NCBI RefSeq assembly: GCF_001921215.1
Contig: NZ_MSIF01000028.1
Span: 47,302-111,301, forward strand
Source: Actinophytocola xinjiangensis
GTDB taxonomy: Bacteria > Actinomycetota > Actinomycetes > Mycobacteriales > Pseudonocardiaceae
Reading direction: 5' to 3'
DNA length: 64,000 nucleotides
Part shown: one piece after another, positions 51,004-61,523 of the stretch
Layout: each line of letters starts with the position of its first letter
Numbering within the stretch: the first letter of the stretch is position 1
Made by a program: the position numbers and the translations under genes
Notes under the pieces: generated by a model
The model's database searches: none
Seen by the model: only the letters and a program-made list of their open reading frames with translations
Told to the model about the DNA's origin: nothing

Positions 51004-52316
51004 GTTCGGACGGCGCCGACGACCGCCCAGCGGCCCGAGCGCACCCGGACCAGCAGCGTTCCCAGGCGCAGCAGCATGAACGCCGAGAGCCCGGTCCAGA
51101 TGCCGACCAGCCCCCAGCCCAACGCCAGCGAGGCCCACACCATCGGCAGGAACCCGACCACCGCCGAGGCGATGGTCGCCGTCCGCAGGAACGCGGCGTC
51201 GCCCGCGCCGAGCAGCACCCCGTCGAGCGCGAACACCACCCCGGCGACCGGTTGCAGGGCCACGAAGAACCACCACGCGTGCGGAATCTCGCGCAGCACC
51301 GCGCCGTCGGCGGTGAACAGACCGGGCAGCACCCCGGCGAGCGCGGCGAACAGCGCGCCGAGCACACAGCCGAAGACCAGGCCGTACCCGGTGACCTGGC
51401 GGGCCAGACCCCGCGCGCGGCGGTCCTCGCGCGCGCCGAGCGCCTCACCGACCAGCTGCTGGGCCGAGATCGCCAGCGAGTCGAGCACCAGCGACAGGAA
51501 CACCCACAGCTGCAACACGATCTGGTGCGCGCCGACCGCGCCGACCGAGGTGTGCGCGGCGACTGCCGTGGCCGAGACGAAACAGGCCTGGAACGCCAGG
51601 CTGCGCAGCACCAGGTCCCGGCCCAGCCGCAGCTGGGCCCGCATCATCGCCGGCACCGGTCGCAGCGGCACCCGCTCGGCCACCAGCGCACGGACGAACA
51701 ACCCGGCCGACACGACCTGGGCGACGACGTTGGCCACCGCCGAGCCCTCCAGCCCCCAACCGGCCCAGTACACCAGCACCGGGCACAGCGCCGCGGACAG
51801 AGCGTTGCCCACCAGCACGTAGCGCAGCGGCCGGCGGGTGTCCTGGACCCCGCGCAGCCAGCCGTTGCCGGCCATCGTGACGAGGATGCACGGGACACCG
51901 AACAGCGCGATCCGCAGCCACGACACCGCCGCGTCGGCCACCTCGCCCTGGCCGGCCAGCAGCCGGGCGACCGGACCGGCCACCGCCTGACCGACCGCGA
52001 CCAGCACCAGCCCGACGACCACCGCGAGCCAGGTGGCCTGCACGCCCTCGGCGACCGCGTCCGCGCGGCGCCCGGCGCCGTGCAGCCTGGCCGCGCGCGC
52101 GGTGGTGCCGTAGGACAGGAACGTCAGCTGGGTGGAGACCTGGGCGAGCACGATCGCCGCCACCGACAGCCCGCCCAGCGGGACCGCGCCCAGGTGACCG
52201 ACCACGGCGGTGTCGACCAGCAGGTACAGCGGCTCGGCGGCGAGCACGCCCAGGGCGGGCACCGCCAGGCCCAGTACCCGCCGCAGCGGTTCCCGCTCTG
52301 CCGGTGGGGTGCTCAC
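51000..52316 (-). CDS. dinF: MATE family efflux transporter (DinF-like)
   Basis: 438 residues with 12 transmembrane helices and the two-lobed MATE pattern: LGLAVPALGVLAAEPLYLLVDTAVVGHLGAVPLGGLSVA and GNGWLRGVQDTRRPLRYVLVGNALSAAL. It exchanges cations for toxic compounds across the membrane. Its position before the sugar ABC and nrnA genes matches M. tuberculosis dinF (recalled). Confidence 0.9.
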   Translation of the reverse strand: MSTPPAEREPLRRVLGLAVPALGVLAAEPLYLLVDTAVVGHLGAVPLGGLSVAAIVLAQVSTQLTFLSYGTTARAARLHGAGRRADAVAEGVQATWLAVVVGLVLVAVGQAVAGPVARLLAGQGEVADAAVSWLRIALFGVPCILVTMAGNGWLRGVQDTRRPLRYVLVGNALSAALCPVLVYWAGWGLEGSAVANVVAQVVSAGLFVRALVAERVPLRPVPAMMRAQLRLGRDLVLRSLAFQACFVSATAVAAHTSVGAVGAHQIVLQLWVFLSLVLDSLAISAQQLVGEALGAREDRRARGLARQVTGYGLVFGCVLGALFAALAGVLPGLFTADGAVLREIPHAWWFFVALQPVAGVVFALDGVLLGAGDAAFLRTATIASAVVGFLPMVWASLALGWGLVGIWTGLSAFMLLRLGTLLVRVRSGRWAVVGAVRT

Positions 52317-52335
52317 GGACCCCGACGATAACCGG

Positions 52336-53697
52336 CTAGGCGGGCTTGTCCGAGTCGGTGCCAGGGTGCGGGGTCTGCCAGTCGCCCCGGGTGAAGTCGG
52401 GGAACGGGATCGGCGCGCCCTGGTGGCGCACCGACAGCACGCTCAGCGGGTACGGGGAGTTCCACGCCGCCGAGTCGTACACGTCGATGTCCGGCGGCAG
52501 CCCCAGGCGCAGGCACTGCACGAGGCGCCACAACATCAGGTAGTCCATGCCGCCGTGCCCGCCGGGGCCGGGGCCGACGTCGGTCCACAGCCAGTGGTCG
52601 TGCTCGGCGTAGTCGTCGAAGGAGCCCCACTGGTCGTTGGTGCGGTCGGGCTCCAGGTAGATGCGCGGCGGGTAGTCCTCGAACACGCCGTTGGTGCCGG
52701 CGAGGTGGTTGAGCCGGGAGTACGGGTGCGGGTTGGACACGCCGTGCACCAGGTGCACGACCCGGCCCTTCGCCGTCTGGATGAGGCTCATCGTGACGTC
52801 GCCGTTGACGTAGTTCTCGCTCCACGTCTCGTCACCGGGCGGCTGGTGCTCGGCGCGGTAGGCGGCCAGGCCCAGCGCCGGGGTGCTCATCGACGTCATC
52901 CGCACGAACCGGTCGCCCCGGTTGAGGTCGAAGTAGGCGGCGACCGGGCCGAGGCCGTGGGTCGGGTAGAGGTCGCCGTTGGTGGTGGTGTGGAAGCGGC
53001 GGCGCCACTGGTCCTCGTAGTAGGTCTTGGAGAACAGCAGCTCGCGCAGGTCGTGCAGGTAGGCGCCGGAGGCGTGCAGCAGCTCGCCGAAGCGGCCGGC
53101 GTGGGCCAGCCGCAGCGCCCGCAGCTCGTTGCGCCCGTAGCAGCAGTTCTCCAGCTGGACGCAGTGCCGGCGGGTGCGTTCGGAGGTGTCGACCAGGCGC
53201 CACAGGTCATCGAGGGTCAGGCCCATCGGGCACTCGACGCCGACGTGCTTGCCGTTGCGCATGGCGGTCAGCGCCATCGGCGTGTGCCACTCCCAGGGCG
53301 TGGCGATGTAGACGAAGTCGACGTCGTCGCGGGCGCAGAGGTTCTCGTAGTCGTCGTCGCCGGCGGTGTACAGGGCCGGTGCCGGCTGGCCGGCGTCGGT
53401 GACGGCCCTGGCGGCGCGCTGGGCGAACTCCGGCCGGATGTCGCACAGCGCGGTGACCCGCGCGCCGGGGATGGCCAGCAGCAGCGGCAGCATCCCGCCG
53501 CCCCGGTTGCCGAGCCCGACGACACCGAACCGGGGCGCGTCGGTCGCGTCGAACGGCACGCCGATCATCGACCGGCCCGCGCGCGGCGGTGCCTGCGCGG
53601 CCGCCTCGATCCCGCCGGCCCCGGCCACCCCCAACCCGACCCCGGCGACGGCCGCCCCCCGCAACATCGAACGACGAGAAACAGACGGACCGCTCAC
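52336..53697 (-). CDS. Tat-exported GH109-type glycosidase (Gfo/Idh/MocA fold)
   Basis: 453 residues. A twin-arginine signal ([13 protein letters not shown]) precedes an NAD-binding domain with [16 protein letters not shown]. The GH109 markers [75 protein letters not shown] and [13 protein letters not shown] are present. GH109 enzymes remove alpha-N-acetylgalactosamine using NAD in a redox-elimination mechanism. GTG 53697 has a GGGGGAG upstream. It lies downstream of a sugar ABC operon in the same direction but after a strong terminator. Confidence 0.88.
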   Translation of the reverse strand: MSGPSVSRRSMLRGAAVAGVGLGVAGAGGIEAAAQAPPRAGRSMIGVPFDATDAPRFGVVGLGNRGGGMLPLLLAIPGARVTALCDIRPEFAQRAARAVTDAGQPAPALYTAGDDDYENLCARDDVDFVYIATPWEWHTPMALTAMRNGKHVGVECPMGLTLDDLWRLVDTSERTRRHCVQLENCCYGRNELRALRLAHAGRFGELLHASGAYLHDLRELLFSKTYYEDQWRRRFHTTTNGDLYPTHGLGPVAAYFDLNRGDRFVRMTSMSTPALGLAAYRAEHQPPGDETWSENYVNGDVTMSLIQTAKGRVVHLVHGVSNPHPYSRLNHLAGTNGVFEDYPPRIYLEPDRTNDQWGSFDDYAEHDHWLWTDVGPGPGGHGGMDYLMLWRLVQCLRLGLPPDIDVYDSAAWNSPYPLSVLSVRHQGAPIPFPDFTRGDWQTPHPGTDSDKPA

Positions 53698-53869
53698 GAC
53701 TCCCCCTCGCAGGCCCGGTCGAGCCGCTCGCGGTCGCCCCGCACCCCGTGATTCGCTCCGCAAGGTCCGCTCATTGCACGCTCCCCGATTCGTAGTGCGT
53801 GAAACCGCGCTTCTCCAATCACCTTCACACACGGTCGAGCGCCGGGTCGAGGCCCATTCGGAGTAGACG

Positions 53870-53911
53870 AAAAACCGCCGCCGGGCACCGTGAACGGTGC
53901 CCGGCGGCGGT
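53870..53911 (-). terminator. Rho-independent terminator after the sugar ABC operon
   Basis: On the minus strand a 17-bp perfect GC-rich stem (ACCGCCGCCGGGCACCG and complement, loop of 4) is followed by five T residues. It lies 16 nt after the ATPase gene. Confidence 0.92.
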
Positions 53912-53927
53912 GGTGAGGCGTGCGGGA

Positions 53928-55049
<1,122 letters not shown>

Positions 55050-55174
55050 GGCTTACCTTTCGTCTCGCCGGTCAGAGACCGCACCCCGTCGTCGGCCCGG
55101 TGCGAAACCGGCGCACGAGCACAGAACAATCTAGAGCAACAAACCCGTGAACACCACGATTCAGAATCACGATC

Positions 55175-56068
55175 TCACTTCACCCCGCCCGCTGTCAGCC
55201 CCGAGACCAGGTGCTTCTCGATCAGCGCGAACAGCGCGACGACCGGCACGATGCCGATGAGAGAGACCGCGAAGACATACTGCCAGGCCGATTCGTACTG
55301 GCCGATGAACCTGGTCAGCGCGACGGTCAGTGGCTGGTTGGTGTCGGTGGGCAACAGGATCAGGCTGGCCGCGAACTCGTTCCAGCAGGCGATGAACGTG
55401 AAGATCACCGCGGTCACGATCCCCGGCCACACCAACGGAAGCATGATCCTGGTCAGCGACTGTCCCCGCGAACAGCCGTCCAGCCAGGCCGCCTCCTCGA
55501 TCTCCTTGGGCACCGAGGCGAAGAAACTGTGCATGATCCACACCGCGAACGACAGGTTGAACGCCGCGTTCACCAGGATCATCGTCAGCCAGGTGTCGTT
55601 GATCTCCAGGGTGATGAACTCGCGGAACAGGCCCGAGGCCAGCACCGTGGGCTGGAGCATCTGGGTGATCAGCACCAGCAGCAGGAACGGCAGCTTGAGC
55701 CGGAAGTTGTGCCGCGCGGTGTAGTAGGCGGCCGGCAGCGCGGCGAGCAGCGCGAGCGCCGTACCGCACAACGAGATGACCACGGTGGACAGCAGGTTCG
55801 CCGGCAGCGGCGTCTCCGGCGTGTCCCACATGGTCAGGAAGTTGCTGGGCGCCCACTCCTGCGGCAGGTAGGTCGGCGGCACCCGCAGGATCTCCGGACG
55901 CGTCTTGAACGCGCCGATCAGCATGATCAGGTACGGGAACAGGAAGATCAGCGCGACGATCGAACCGACGATCGTCAGCCCCCACCGCCGCCGCTCGCGC
56001 GCCTTCGGCGGGTCGCCCCCGCCGTCGACCTCGGTGACCGTCACCGGTCGATCAACGACCGTACTCAC
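55175..56068 (-). CDS. Carbohydrate ABC transporter permease (MalG-like)
   Basis: 297 residues with six transmembrane helices. The EAA loop that contacts the ATPase is EIEEAAWLDGCSRGQSLTRIMLPLVWPG. GTG start 4 nt after the first permease stop. An N-terminal cytoplasmic extension (VDGGGDPPKARERRR) precedes the first helix. It forms the membrane channel with the upstream permease. Confidence 0.92.
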   Translation of the reverse strand: MSTVVDRPVTVTEVDGGGDPPKARERRRWGLTIVGSIVALIFLFPYLIMLIGAFKTRPEILRVPPTYLPQEWAPSNFLTMWDTPETPLPANLLSTVVISLCGTALALLAALPAAYYTARHNFRLKLPFLLLVLITQMLQPTVLASGLFREFITLEINDTWLTMILVNAAFNLSFAVWIMHSFFASVPKEIEEAAWLDGCSRGQSLTRIMLPLVWPGIVTAVIFTFIACWNEFAASLILLPTDTNQPLTVALTRFIGQYESAWQYVFAVSLIGIVPVVALFALIEKHLVSGLTAGGVK

Positions 56069-56072
56069 GTGC

Positions 56073-56990
56073 TCAGTCCTCCCGCATCGGGCGCACGACG
56101 CGCAGGTAGATACCGATCACGACGACGACCACGACGAAGTTGAGCACGCTGAGCGCGCTCGCGGTGTCGATCTGGCGGTCGGCCTGGATGATCTTGAACA
56201 TCAGCGAGGTCGTGGTGTCCGCGTCGTAGCCGGGGATCGCGCCGGTCATCGTCTTGAGGATCGGCAGGTTGTTGAACACGTTGATGACGTTGATGATCGT
56301 GGCCACCACGACCGCGCCGCGCAGCATCGGGAACACCACGCGCCAGTAGGTCTGCACCCGTCCGGCGCCGTCGATCTGCGCCGCCTCCAGCACGTCGTGC
56401 GGGACGGCCTGCAGGCCGGCGAGGAAGACGAACGTGGTGAACGGGATCGACACGAACACCGCGACGGCCATCGCCGAGAGGAACCCGGGCACCGGACTCT
56501 TCAGGAACCCGAACGGCTCGTCCAGCAGCCCGAGGTCGACCAGCGCCCGGTTGATGATGCCGTAGAAGGGATCCAGGCCGTAGACGAACACCGTCGAGGT
56601 CATCACGACCGACGCCGCCCACGGCACGATGATCACCATGCGCAGGACCTTGCGGCCGGGAAAGCGCTTGTTCAGGAACTGCGCGAGCACCAGCCCCAGA
56701 CCGATGCTCAGCATCACCACCCCGACCACCCAGATGACGGTGTTCATCGCCACCTTGGGCAGGTGTTCCAGTTCCAGGACCCGCGCGTAGTTGTCGAAGC
56801 CGGCCCAACCCTTGTCGGTCCCGAACCGGGTCAGGTCGCGGAACGAGGTGTAGATCATGTAGCCGACCGGGTACACGACCACGCCGCCGATGAGGATCAG
56901 CGCGGGCGCGAGCCAGGGCAACGCCTGCAGGGTCGACTGTCGCCGAGCCCGCCGGCGCAGCGACCGGTGCGCGGTGGTCGGAGCTGTCAC
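56073..56990 (-). CDS. Carbohydrate ABC transporter permease (MalF-like)
   Basis: 305 residues with six transmembrane helices and EAA loop DVLEAAQIDGAGRVQTYWRVVFPMLRG. A basic N-terminal tail is followed by helix 1 (LPWLAPALILIGGVVVYPVGYM). GTG start about 79 nt after the binding-protein gene. It is the first permease of the operon. Confidence 0.92.
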   Translation of the reverse strand: MTAPTTAHRSLRRRARRQSTLQALPWLAPALILIGGVVVYPVGYMIYTSFRDLTRFGTDKGWAGFDNYARVLELEHLPKVAMNTVIWVVGVVMLSIGLGLVLAQFLNKRFPGRKVLRMVIIVPWAASVVMTSTVFVYGLDPFYGIINRALVDLGLLDEPFGFLKSPVPGFLSAMAVAVFVSIPFTTFVFLAGLQAVPHDVLEAAQIDGAGRVQTYWRVVFPMLRGAVVVATIINVINVFNNLPILKTMTGAIPGYDADTTTSLMFKIIQADRQIDTASALSVLNFVVVVVVIGIYLRVVRPMRED

Positions 56991-57069
56991 GCCGTGGTTC
57001 CTCCTGTGTGTGGCGCCGGTTCCGGGCCGCCCGCCACGGGCCGGCCCGGAACCTGGTGACGACGCGGGG

Positions 57070-58311
57070 TCAGCCCGTCGCGTCGGCCTTCGCCTGGATC
57101 TGGGACAGCACCTCGTCCACCGGCTTGGTCTCGATCTGGCCGACCAGCGACTTGAAGGCGCCGGAGGTCTCGGCCCAGGCCGGGTTGGTGGCCGGGTAGA
57201 ACTTCGCGTCGGGCAGCGACTCCAGGAAGATCTTCAGCTCCGGCTTGGCGGACGCGGCCTCCGCGCCGGACTTGGTCGCCGGGATGAACTGCTCGTTGTC
57301 GTTGAACTTGACGTAGTTGTCCTGCTGGTAGAAGAAGTCCAGGAACTTCGCGATCGCCTCCTGCTTGTCCTCGCCCTTGTCGAAACCGACGAAGTAGTCG
57401 GCGACACCGAGCGTGGACGGCGAGCCGTCCTTGGTCGGCGACGGAGCGATCTCCCACTGCAGGTCAGGGTTCTTCTCGTTGATCTGGCCGACGATCGGCG
57501 GCAGGCCCTGGATCATGCCGATCTTGCCCTGGATGAACACGTCCAGCAGCGGCGTGCGGTCGGTGGCGCCCGGGTTGGGCTGGGTGACGCCCTCGTCGAT
57601 CATCTTCTTCATGAACGTCAGGGCTTCCTTGGCCTCCGGCGTGTCGATCGTCATCTTGCCGTCGGACTCCCAGGTCCCGCCGGCACCGTAGGCGAAGATC
57701 GAGGTCTCGGCCTGCGCCTCCTCGCTGCCCAGCGGCATGCCGTAGCCGTGCACCCCGCCGCCGAGCGCGGAGATCTTCTTGGCGGCGTCGAGCAGTTCGT
57801 CCCAGGTCTTGGGCGGCGCGGTCACGCCGGCCTGGGTGAACAGGTCCTTGTTGTAGAACAGGGCCCTGGTCGAGGCGACCGTCGGCAGACCGTAGGCCAC
57901 GCCGTCGATCAACGCGCTGTCGACGAACGACTTCTCGATGTCGGCCAGGGTCTCCGGGGAGACGATCTCCTCGGCCTTGTAGAGCAGGTCCTCGGCCGCG
58001 TAGGCCGGGCCGGCGGCGTCCAGCTCCAGGATGTCCGGCGCGCGGTTGTTCTGGATCTTGGTGGTGAGGACGGTGTAGATCTCGTCCCAACTCTGGGTTT
58101 CCAGCGTGACCTTGATGTCCGAGTTCTCCTTGTGGAAGGCCTCGACGAGGTCCTCCCAGTAGGGCTTGGTCAGGTCACCGTAGATCGGGACCAGCAGCTC
58201 GAGTTCGGTGGTACCGCCCTCGCTGCCGCTGCCGCCGGAGTCGTCCCCGCAAGCGGCCAACCCGAGCGCAGCCACGGCCGCGACCGCGACTGCCTTGATC
58301 ACGCGCTTCAC
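57070..58311 (-). CDS. Extracellular sugar-binding lipoprotein
   Basis: 413 residues with a lipoprotein signal (AALGLAAC, lipobox Cys at 21) and a Gly/Ser linker. The mature part is a cluster B binding protein (LELLVPIYGDLTKPYWEDLVEAFHKENSDIKVTLETQSWDEIY, LYYNKDLFTQAG-type motif). It should present an oligosaccharide or amino sugar to the permeases. A DasR-like operator lies 72-87 nt upstream. The order binding protein, permease, permease, ATPase is the standard CUT1 arrangement. Confidence 0.93.
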   Translation of the reverse strand: MKRVIKAVAVAAVAALGLAACGDDSGGSGSEGGTTELELLVPIYGDLTKPYWEDLVEAFHKENSDIKVTLETQSWDEIYTVLTTKIQNNRAPDILELDAAGPAYAAEDLLYKAEEIVSPETLADIEKSFVDSALIDGVAYGLPTVASTRALFYNKDLFTQAGVTAPPKTWDELLDAAKKISALGGGVHGYGMPLGSEEAQAETSIFAYGAGGTWESDGKMTIDTPEAKEALTFMKKMIDEGVTQPNPGATDRTPLLDVFIQGKIGMIQGLPPIVGQINEKNPDLQWEIAPSPTKDGSPSTLGVADYFVGFDKGEDKQEAIAKFLDFFYQQDNYVKFNDNEQFIPATKSGAEAASAKPELKIFLESLPDAKFYPATNPAWAETSGAFKSLVGQIETKPVDEVLSQIQAKADATG

Positions 58312-58382
58312 CTTGTCCTCCGTTTCCGCCCGGCCGGTCCGCCTGGCTGGAACCGCCTCGGACCCGGCCAGCCCGTGCGGCG

Positions 58383-58398
58383 ATTGGTTTATACCACT
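58383..58398. promoter_or_regulatory. DasR-like (dre) operator upstream of the sugar ABC operon
   Basis: Read on the minus strand, AGTGGTATAAACCAAT agrees with about 13 of 16 positions of the dre consensus (AGTGGTCTAGACCACT, recalled) and keeps the palindromic TGGT-TA-ACCA core. A TATAAA at its centre could be the -10 of the operon, so binding would block the promoter. DasR is the GntR-type repressor of amino-sugar uptake in actinomycetes. Confidence 0.5.
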
Positions 58399-58425
58399 GA
58401 TCGGCCCGGTGTAGCCGGACCGTGC

Positions 58426-59445
58426 TCAACCCGATGCGCGCGGTCCCGGCTCTCCCGCGATCAACACCGGTTCCGCCAGCGCCTCGCGCACCTGGTCAAG
58501 CACCTCGGCACGGTCGCCGTGGGCGGTGAAACCGGCGGCCAGCCGGTGACCGCCACCGCCCAGGCGCAGCGCCGCCGCGCGCACGTCGACCGCGCCGGTC
58601 GCCCGCAGCGACCCGGTCCAGGTGGTCGGACCGGCCTGCTTGATGACCGCCGCCACCTCCGCCTCGCCGACGGTGCGCACGATGTCCACGACCGCCTCCA
58701 CCTCCTCGATCCGGACCCCGTCGAGGTCGGTGAGCAGCACCGAGGTGTGCACCAGACCCCGGCCACCGACCGCGTCCGGTTCGAGCACCGCCCGCTCCAG
58801 CACCGTGGCCAGCATCGGCAGGAAGGCGAACGGGTGGGTGCCGAACAGCTCACGGGCCGCCTGGTCCGGGTCGACACCGGCGGCGACCAGCCGCGCGGCC
58901 AGCTCGTGGGTCACCGGGCGGGCCCGGCGGAACGAGCCGGTGTCGGTGACCAGACCGGCGTAGAGGCAGGTGGCGATGGCCGTGTCCAGCTCGACGCCGA
59001 GCAGGTCGAGCAGGTCGGCCACCAGCACGGCCGTCGCCTCGGCGGCCTCGTCCACGACGTGGTGGGTGCCGAAGAAGGTGTTGCTGGCGTGGTGGTCGAC
59101 CACCAGCACCGGCGAGCCGGCCGCCACGGTCGCCTCGACCCGGTCGGCCAGCCGGCCGAGCCGGTCCAGACTGCTGGAGTCGACGGTGACCAGCAGGCCC
59201 GCCGTGGCCGGCACGTCGTCGGCCGGGACCACCAGCCCCGCCACGTCCAGCCACCGCAGCGACTCCGGCACCTCGTCCGGGAAGCCGAAACAGACCCGGA
59301 CGCTGGCGCCGCGCCGGTGCAGCGCCAGCCCCAGAGCCAGCGCGCTACCCAGCGCGTCGGCGTCCGGGGCGACGTGGGCGAGCAGGGTCACGTCGGTCGC
59401 GGTGCGCAGCAGCTCCGCGGCGACACCAAGATCCGTGGTCGACAC
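58426..59445 (-). CDS. nrnA: DHH-family oligoribonuclease / pAp phosphatase (NrnA)
   Basis: 339 residues. LLAHVAPDADALGSALAL, VDSSSLDRLG, VVDHHASN and LVTDTGSFR are the DHH motifs, and the DHHA1 domain ends with LGGGGHRLAAGFTA. It degrades very short RNA or nanoRNA and dephosphorylates pAp. GTG 59445 has GAGG 9 nt upstream; another GTG at 59487 would add 14 unusual residues. In M. tuberculosis it is next to rbfA; here an esterase and a MarR gene lie between. Confidence 0.92.
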   Translation of the reverse strand: MSTTDLGVAAELLRTATDVTLLAHVAPDADALGSALALGLALHRRGASVRVCFGFPDEVPESLRWLDVAGLVVPADDVPATAGLLVTVDSSSLDRLGRLADRVEATVAAGSPVLVVDHHASNTFFGTHHVVDEAAEATAVLVADLLDLLGVELDTAIATCLYAGLVTDTGSFRRARPVTHELAARLVAAGVDPDQAARELFGTHPFAFLPMLATVLERAVLEPDAVGGRGLVHTSVLLTDLDGVRIEEVEAVVDIVRTVGEAEVAAVIKQAGPTTWTGSLRATGAVDVRAAALRLGGGGHRLAAGFTAHGDRAEVLDQVREALAEPVLIAGEPGPRASG

Positions 59446-59526
59446 GCCCGACAGCCTCACGTAACCGAGCGGCTGCGTCCAGTACACCCACCGGAGATGG
59501 TTGTGGAGTTGAGATCTCGCGCGGGA

Positions 59527-60402
59527 TCAGCCGATCTGCCGGCCGACGAACTTGAGCGCCTCGGGCAGCACCTTGCGCCAGTAGGCGTTGTCGTGCGCAC
59601 CGGGGGTGAACTCGACCGCGCGCATGTTGGTGGCCTTGTCGGCCAGCCGCCGGGCACCGTCGATGAACGGGTCGGCCTCGCCGGACCACACGCCGATCGA
59701 CACCCCGGCGAAGGAGGACAGGTTCTGCAGCGGATCGGTGTCCTTCCACCGCTGCTCGTTGGCGAACACGTCCCGCTCCTGGGCCTCCGGCCAGCTCAGG
59801 AACAGCGCCGGGCTGATCAGCGCGACGGCCGGACCGCTGGGGTTGGACGCGTAGTTCAACGCGCCGTAGCCGCCCATGGAGATGCCGAGCACGGCGAACG
59901 GGTTGGTCACCAGACCCCGCTCCCCCAGCCACTGCGGCATGTCCTGGGTGAGCATCGCCTGCGGGTCGTCGTCGCTGTCGCGGGCCACCCAGTAGGAGTC
60001 GCCGCCGTCCACCGCCACCACGGCGAAGGGCGGTACCCCCTGGTAGTTGACCAGTGAGGTCAGGATCTTGGGCACGCCGAGTTCGGTGAACATCCCCGCG
60101 CCCTTGCCCCGGCCGTGCAGGGCGAGGCACACAGGTAATTCCTGGGTGACCCCCTCGGGGCGCATGACGATCAGCTCGACCTCGGTGTGCCGGGCGATCG
60201 ACGCGACGCGCTCCACGGTCACCGCCTTCGGCGGCGCGGACTTGCTTGCTCCGGACAAGGTGCCCGGAGCGGAACTGGTTCTGCCGGTTCTGACGGGAAC
60301 GTCCGATGGCTCCGATGCACATCCGGCCGCGGCCGCGAGGCCAAGGCCGACAGCACCAAGCAGGACGTCTCGCCGCGTGCGGCGAAAGTCGCCTGCAGCC
60401 AC
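59527..60402 (-). CDS. Secreted esterase of the antigen 85/esterase D family (Tat lipoprotein)
   Basis: 291 residues. The signal combines a twin-arginine motif (RRTRRDVLLG) with a lipobox (AAGC), so it is exported by Tat and lipidated. The alpha/beta-hydrolase core has LALHGRGKG, the nucleophile elbow GISMGGYGALNY, the acid in SGEADPF and the His in PGAHDNAYW. It probably hydrolyses or transfers an ester on the cell surface. It is divergent from a MarR regulator over a perfect operator. Confidence 0.87.
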   Translation of the reverse strand: MAAGDFRRTRRDVLLGAVGLGLAAAAGCASEPSDVPVRTGRTSSAPGTLSGASKSAPPKAVTVERVASIARHTEVELIVMRPEGVTQELPVCLALHGRGKGAGMFTELGVPKILTSLVNYQGVPPFAVVAVDGGDSYWVARDSDDDPQAMLTQDMPQWLGERGLVTNPFAVLGISMGGYGALNYASNPSGPAVALISPALFLSWPEAQERDVFANEQRWKDTDPLQNLSSFAGVSIGVWSGEADPFIDGARRLADKATNMRAVEFTPGAHDNAYWRKVLPEALKFVGRQIG

Positions 60403-60495
60403 GTCTCACCCCAAGCTGGCCGTAGTCGGATCAGGGAGCCACGAGAGTAGCGAAACCTTGTCCTGTATGGGATACGGATCGAAACATTGGCCACT

Positions 60496-60513
60496 TTGAC
60501 AGGCACCTGTCAA
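60496..60513. promoter_or_regulatory. MarR-type operator between divergent genes
   Basis: TTGACAGGCACCTGTCAA is a perfect 8-2-8 inverted repeat. Each half contains a TTGACA that can act as a -35 box: on the minus strand CAATGT follows 18 bp later, toward the esterase. It sits 94 nt upstream of the esterase start and 19 nt upstream of the MarR start, so a dimer here would control both genes. Confidence 0.7.
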
Positions 60514-60531
60514 TGTGCGAGATTGTCGGAC

Positions 60532-60972
60532 ATGTCCCAGTTGACCACCGGTGGCGCGGAGTTCTCGGAACTGCTGGTGGAGGTCTTCCGGGTCAACGGA
60601 CTGCTCCTTTCGGCGGGCGACGAGCTGAGCCGTCCGTCGGGTCTGACCAGCGCCCGTTGGCAGATCCTCGGCGTGATCGACCACGACCCGGCCACGGTCG
60701 CGCAGGTCGCCAGGACCATGGGCCTCACCAGACAGACCGTCCAGCAGACGGCCAACGCGCTGGCCCGCGACGACATGATCGTCTTCCAGGACAATCCCCG
60801 CGACCGGCGGGCCAGGGTGATGGCTCTCACACCGCGCGGACGCGTCGCCCTGCGTCAGGTCGAGCGCCGGCAGGCTGTCTGGGCCAACACGGTCGCCGCC
60901 CGGATGGCGGTCACCGAACTCCGCGCGGCGACCGGAACCCTGCGCGATCTCGCCGACCTGTTGGACAGCTGA
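60532..60972 (+). CDS. MarR family transcriptional regulator
   Basis: 146 residues. The winged helix (SGLTSARWQILGVIDHDPATVAQVARTMGLTRQTVQQTANALARDDMIVFQDNPRDRRARVMALTPRGRVAL) is complete, including the wing DNPRDRRA. ATG 60532 is chosen; an upstream in-frame ATG at 60487 would cross the operator. It probably represses the divergent esterase gene and its own gene in response to a small ligand. Confidence 0.92.
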   Translation: MSQLTTGGAEFSELLVEVFRVNGLLLSAGDELSRPSGLTSARWQILGVIDHDPATVAQVARTMGLTRQTVQQTANALARDDMIVFQDNPRDRRARVMALTPRGRVALRQVERRQAVWANTVAARMAVTELRAATGTLRDLADLLDS

Positions 60973-61033
60973 CCGAAGGACTCCTCCGACGACCCGGCCT
61001 GAACCGGCTCAGCCCGAGTCTCAGCCCCGGGTC

Positions 61034-61483
61034 TCAGCTCTCGTCCTCGTCCTCGCGGGGGGCCTTGTACGGGTCCGCCTCGCCGGCCGGCTGGGCGCCG
61101 TTGGCGAGGCGGGCGACCTCCTCGTCGGCGGCCTGGGCCCGGGCGAGCAGCTCGTCGATGTGCTTGGCGTCCTCGGGCACGGTGTCCGCGACGAACGTCA
61201 GCGTCGGGGTGAACCGGACCCCGGTGCCGGCGCCCACCCGCGAGCGCAGCACGCCCTTGGCCGACTCCAGCGCCGCCGCCGCACCCCGGGAGTCGGGCGT
61301 GGCGTCCAGCTTGTCGCCGAGGACCGTGTAGTACACGGTCGCGTCGTGCAGGTCGGCGGTGACCTTGGCGTCGGTGATCGTCACCCTGGCCAGGCGCGGA
61401 TCCTTGACCTCGTGCTCCAGCGCGGACGCGACGATCTGCGCGATCCGCTTGGCGAGCTTGCGTGCGCGTGGTGCGTCAGCCAC
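61034..61483 (-). CDS. rbfA: Ribosome-binding factor A
   Basis: 149 residues. [51 protein letters not shown] is the RbfA KH-like core. The C-terminal tail is acidic. It assists maturation of the 16S rRNA 5' end in the small subunit. GTG start with an AAGGAA 4 nt upstream. It follows DUF503 and infB, the usual order. Confidence 0.95.
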   Translation of the reverse strand: MADAPRARKLAKRIAQIVASALEHEVKDPRLARVTITDAKVTADLHDATVYYTVLGDKLDATPDSRGAAAALESAKGVLRSRVGAGTGVRFTPTLTFVADTVPEDAKHIDELLARAQAADEEVARLANGAQPAGEADPYKAPREDEDES

Positions 61484-61523
61484 GACGTTCCTTCCTCACA
61501 GTGTTGTCCGAATCGTCGTGTGC

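Noticed and set aside
56890..60057. Open frame of 1055 codons on the + strand
   Set aside because: It is the complement of the ABC binding-protein and nrnA genes and has the Arg/Gly/Gln-rich composition of a shadow frame.
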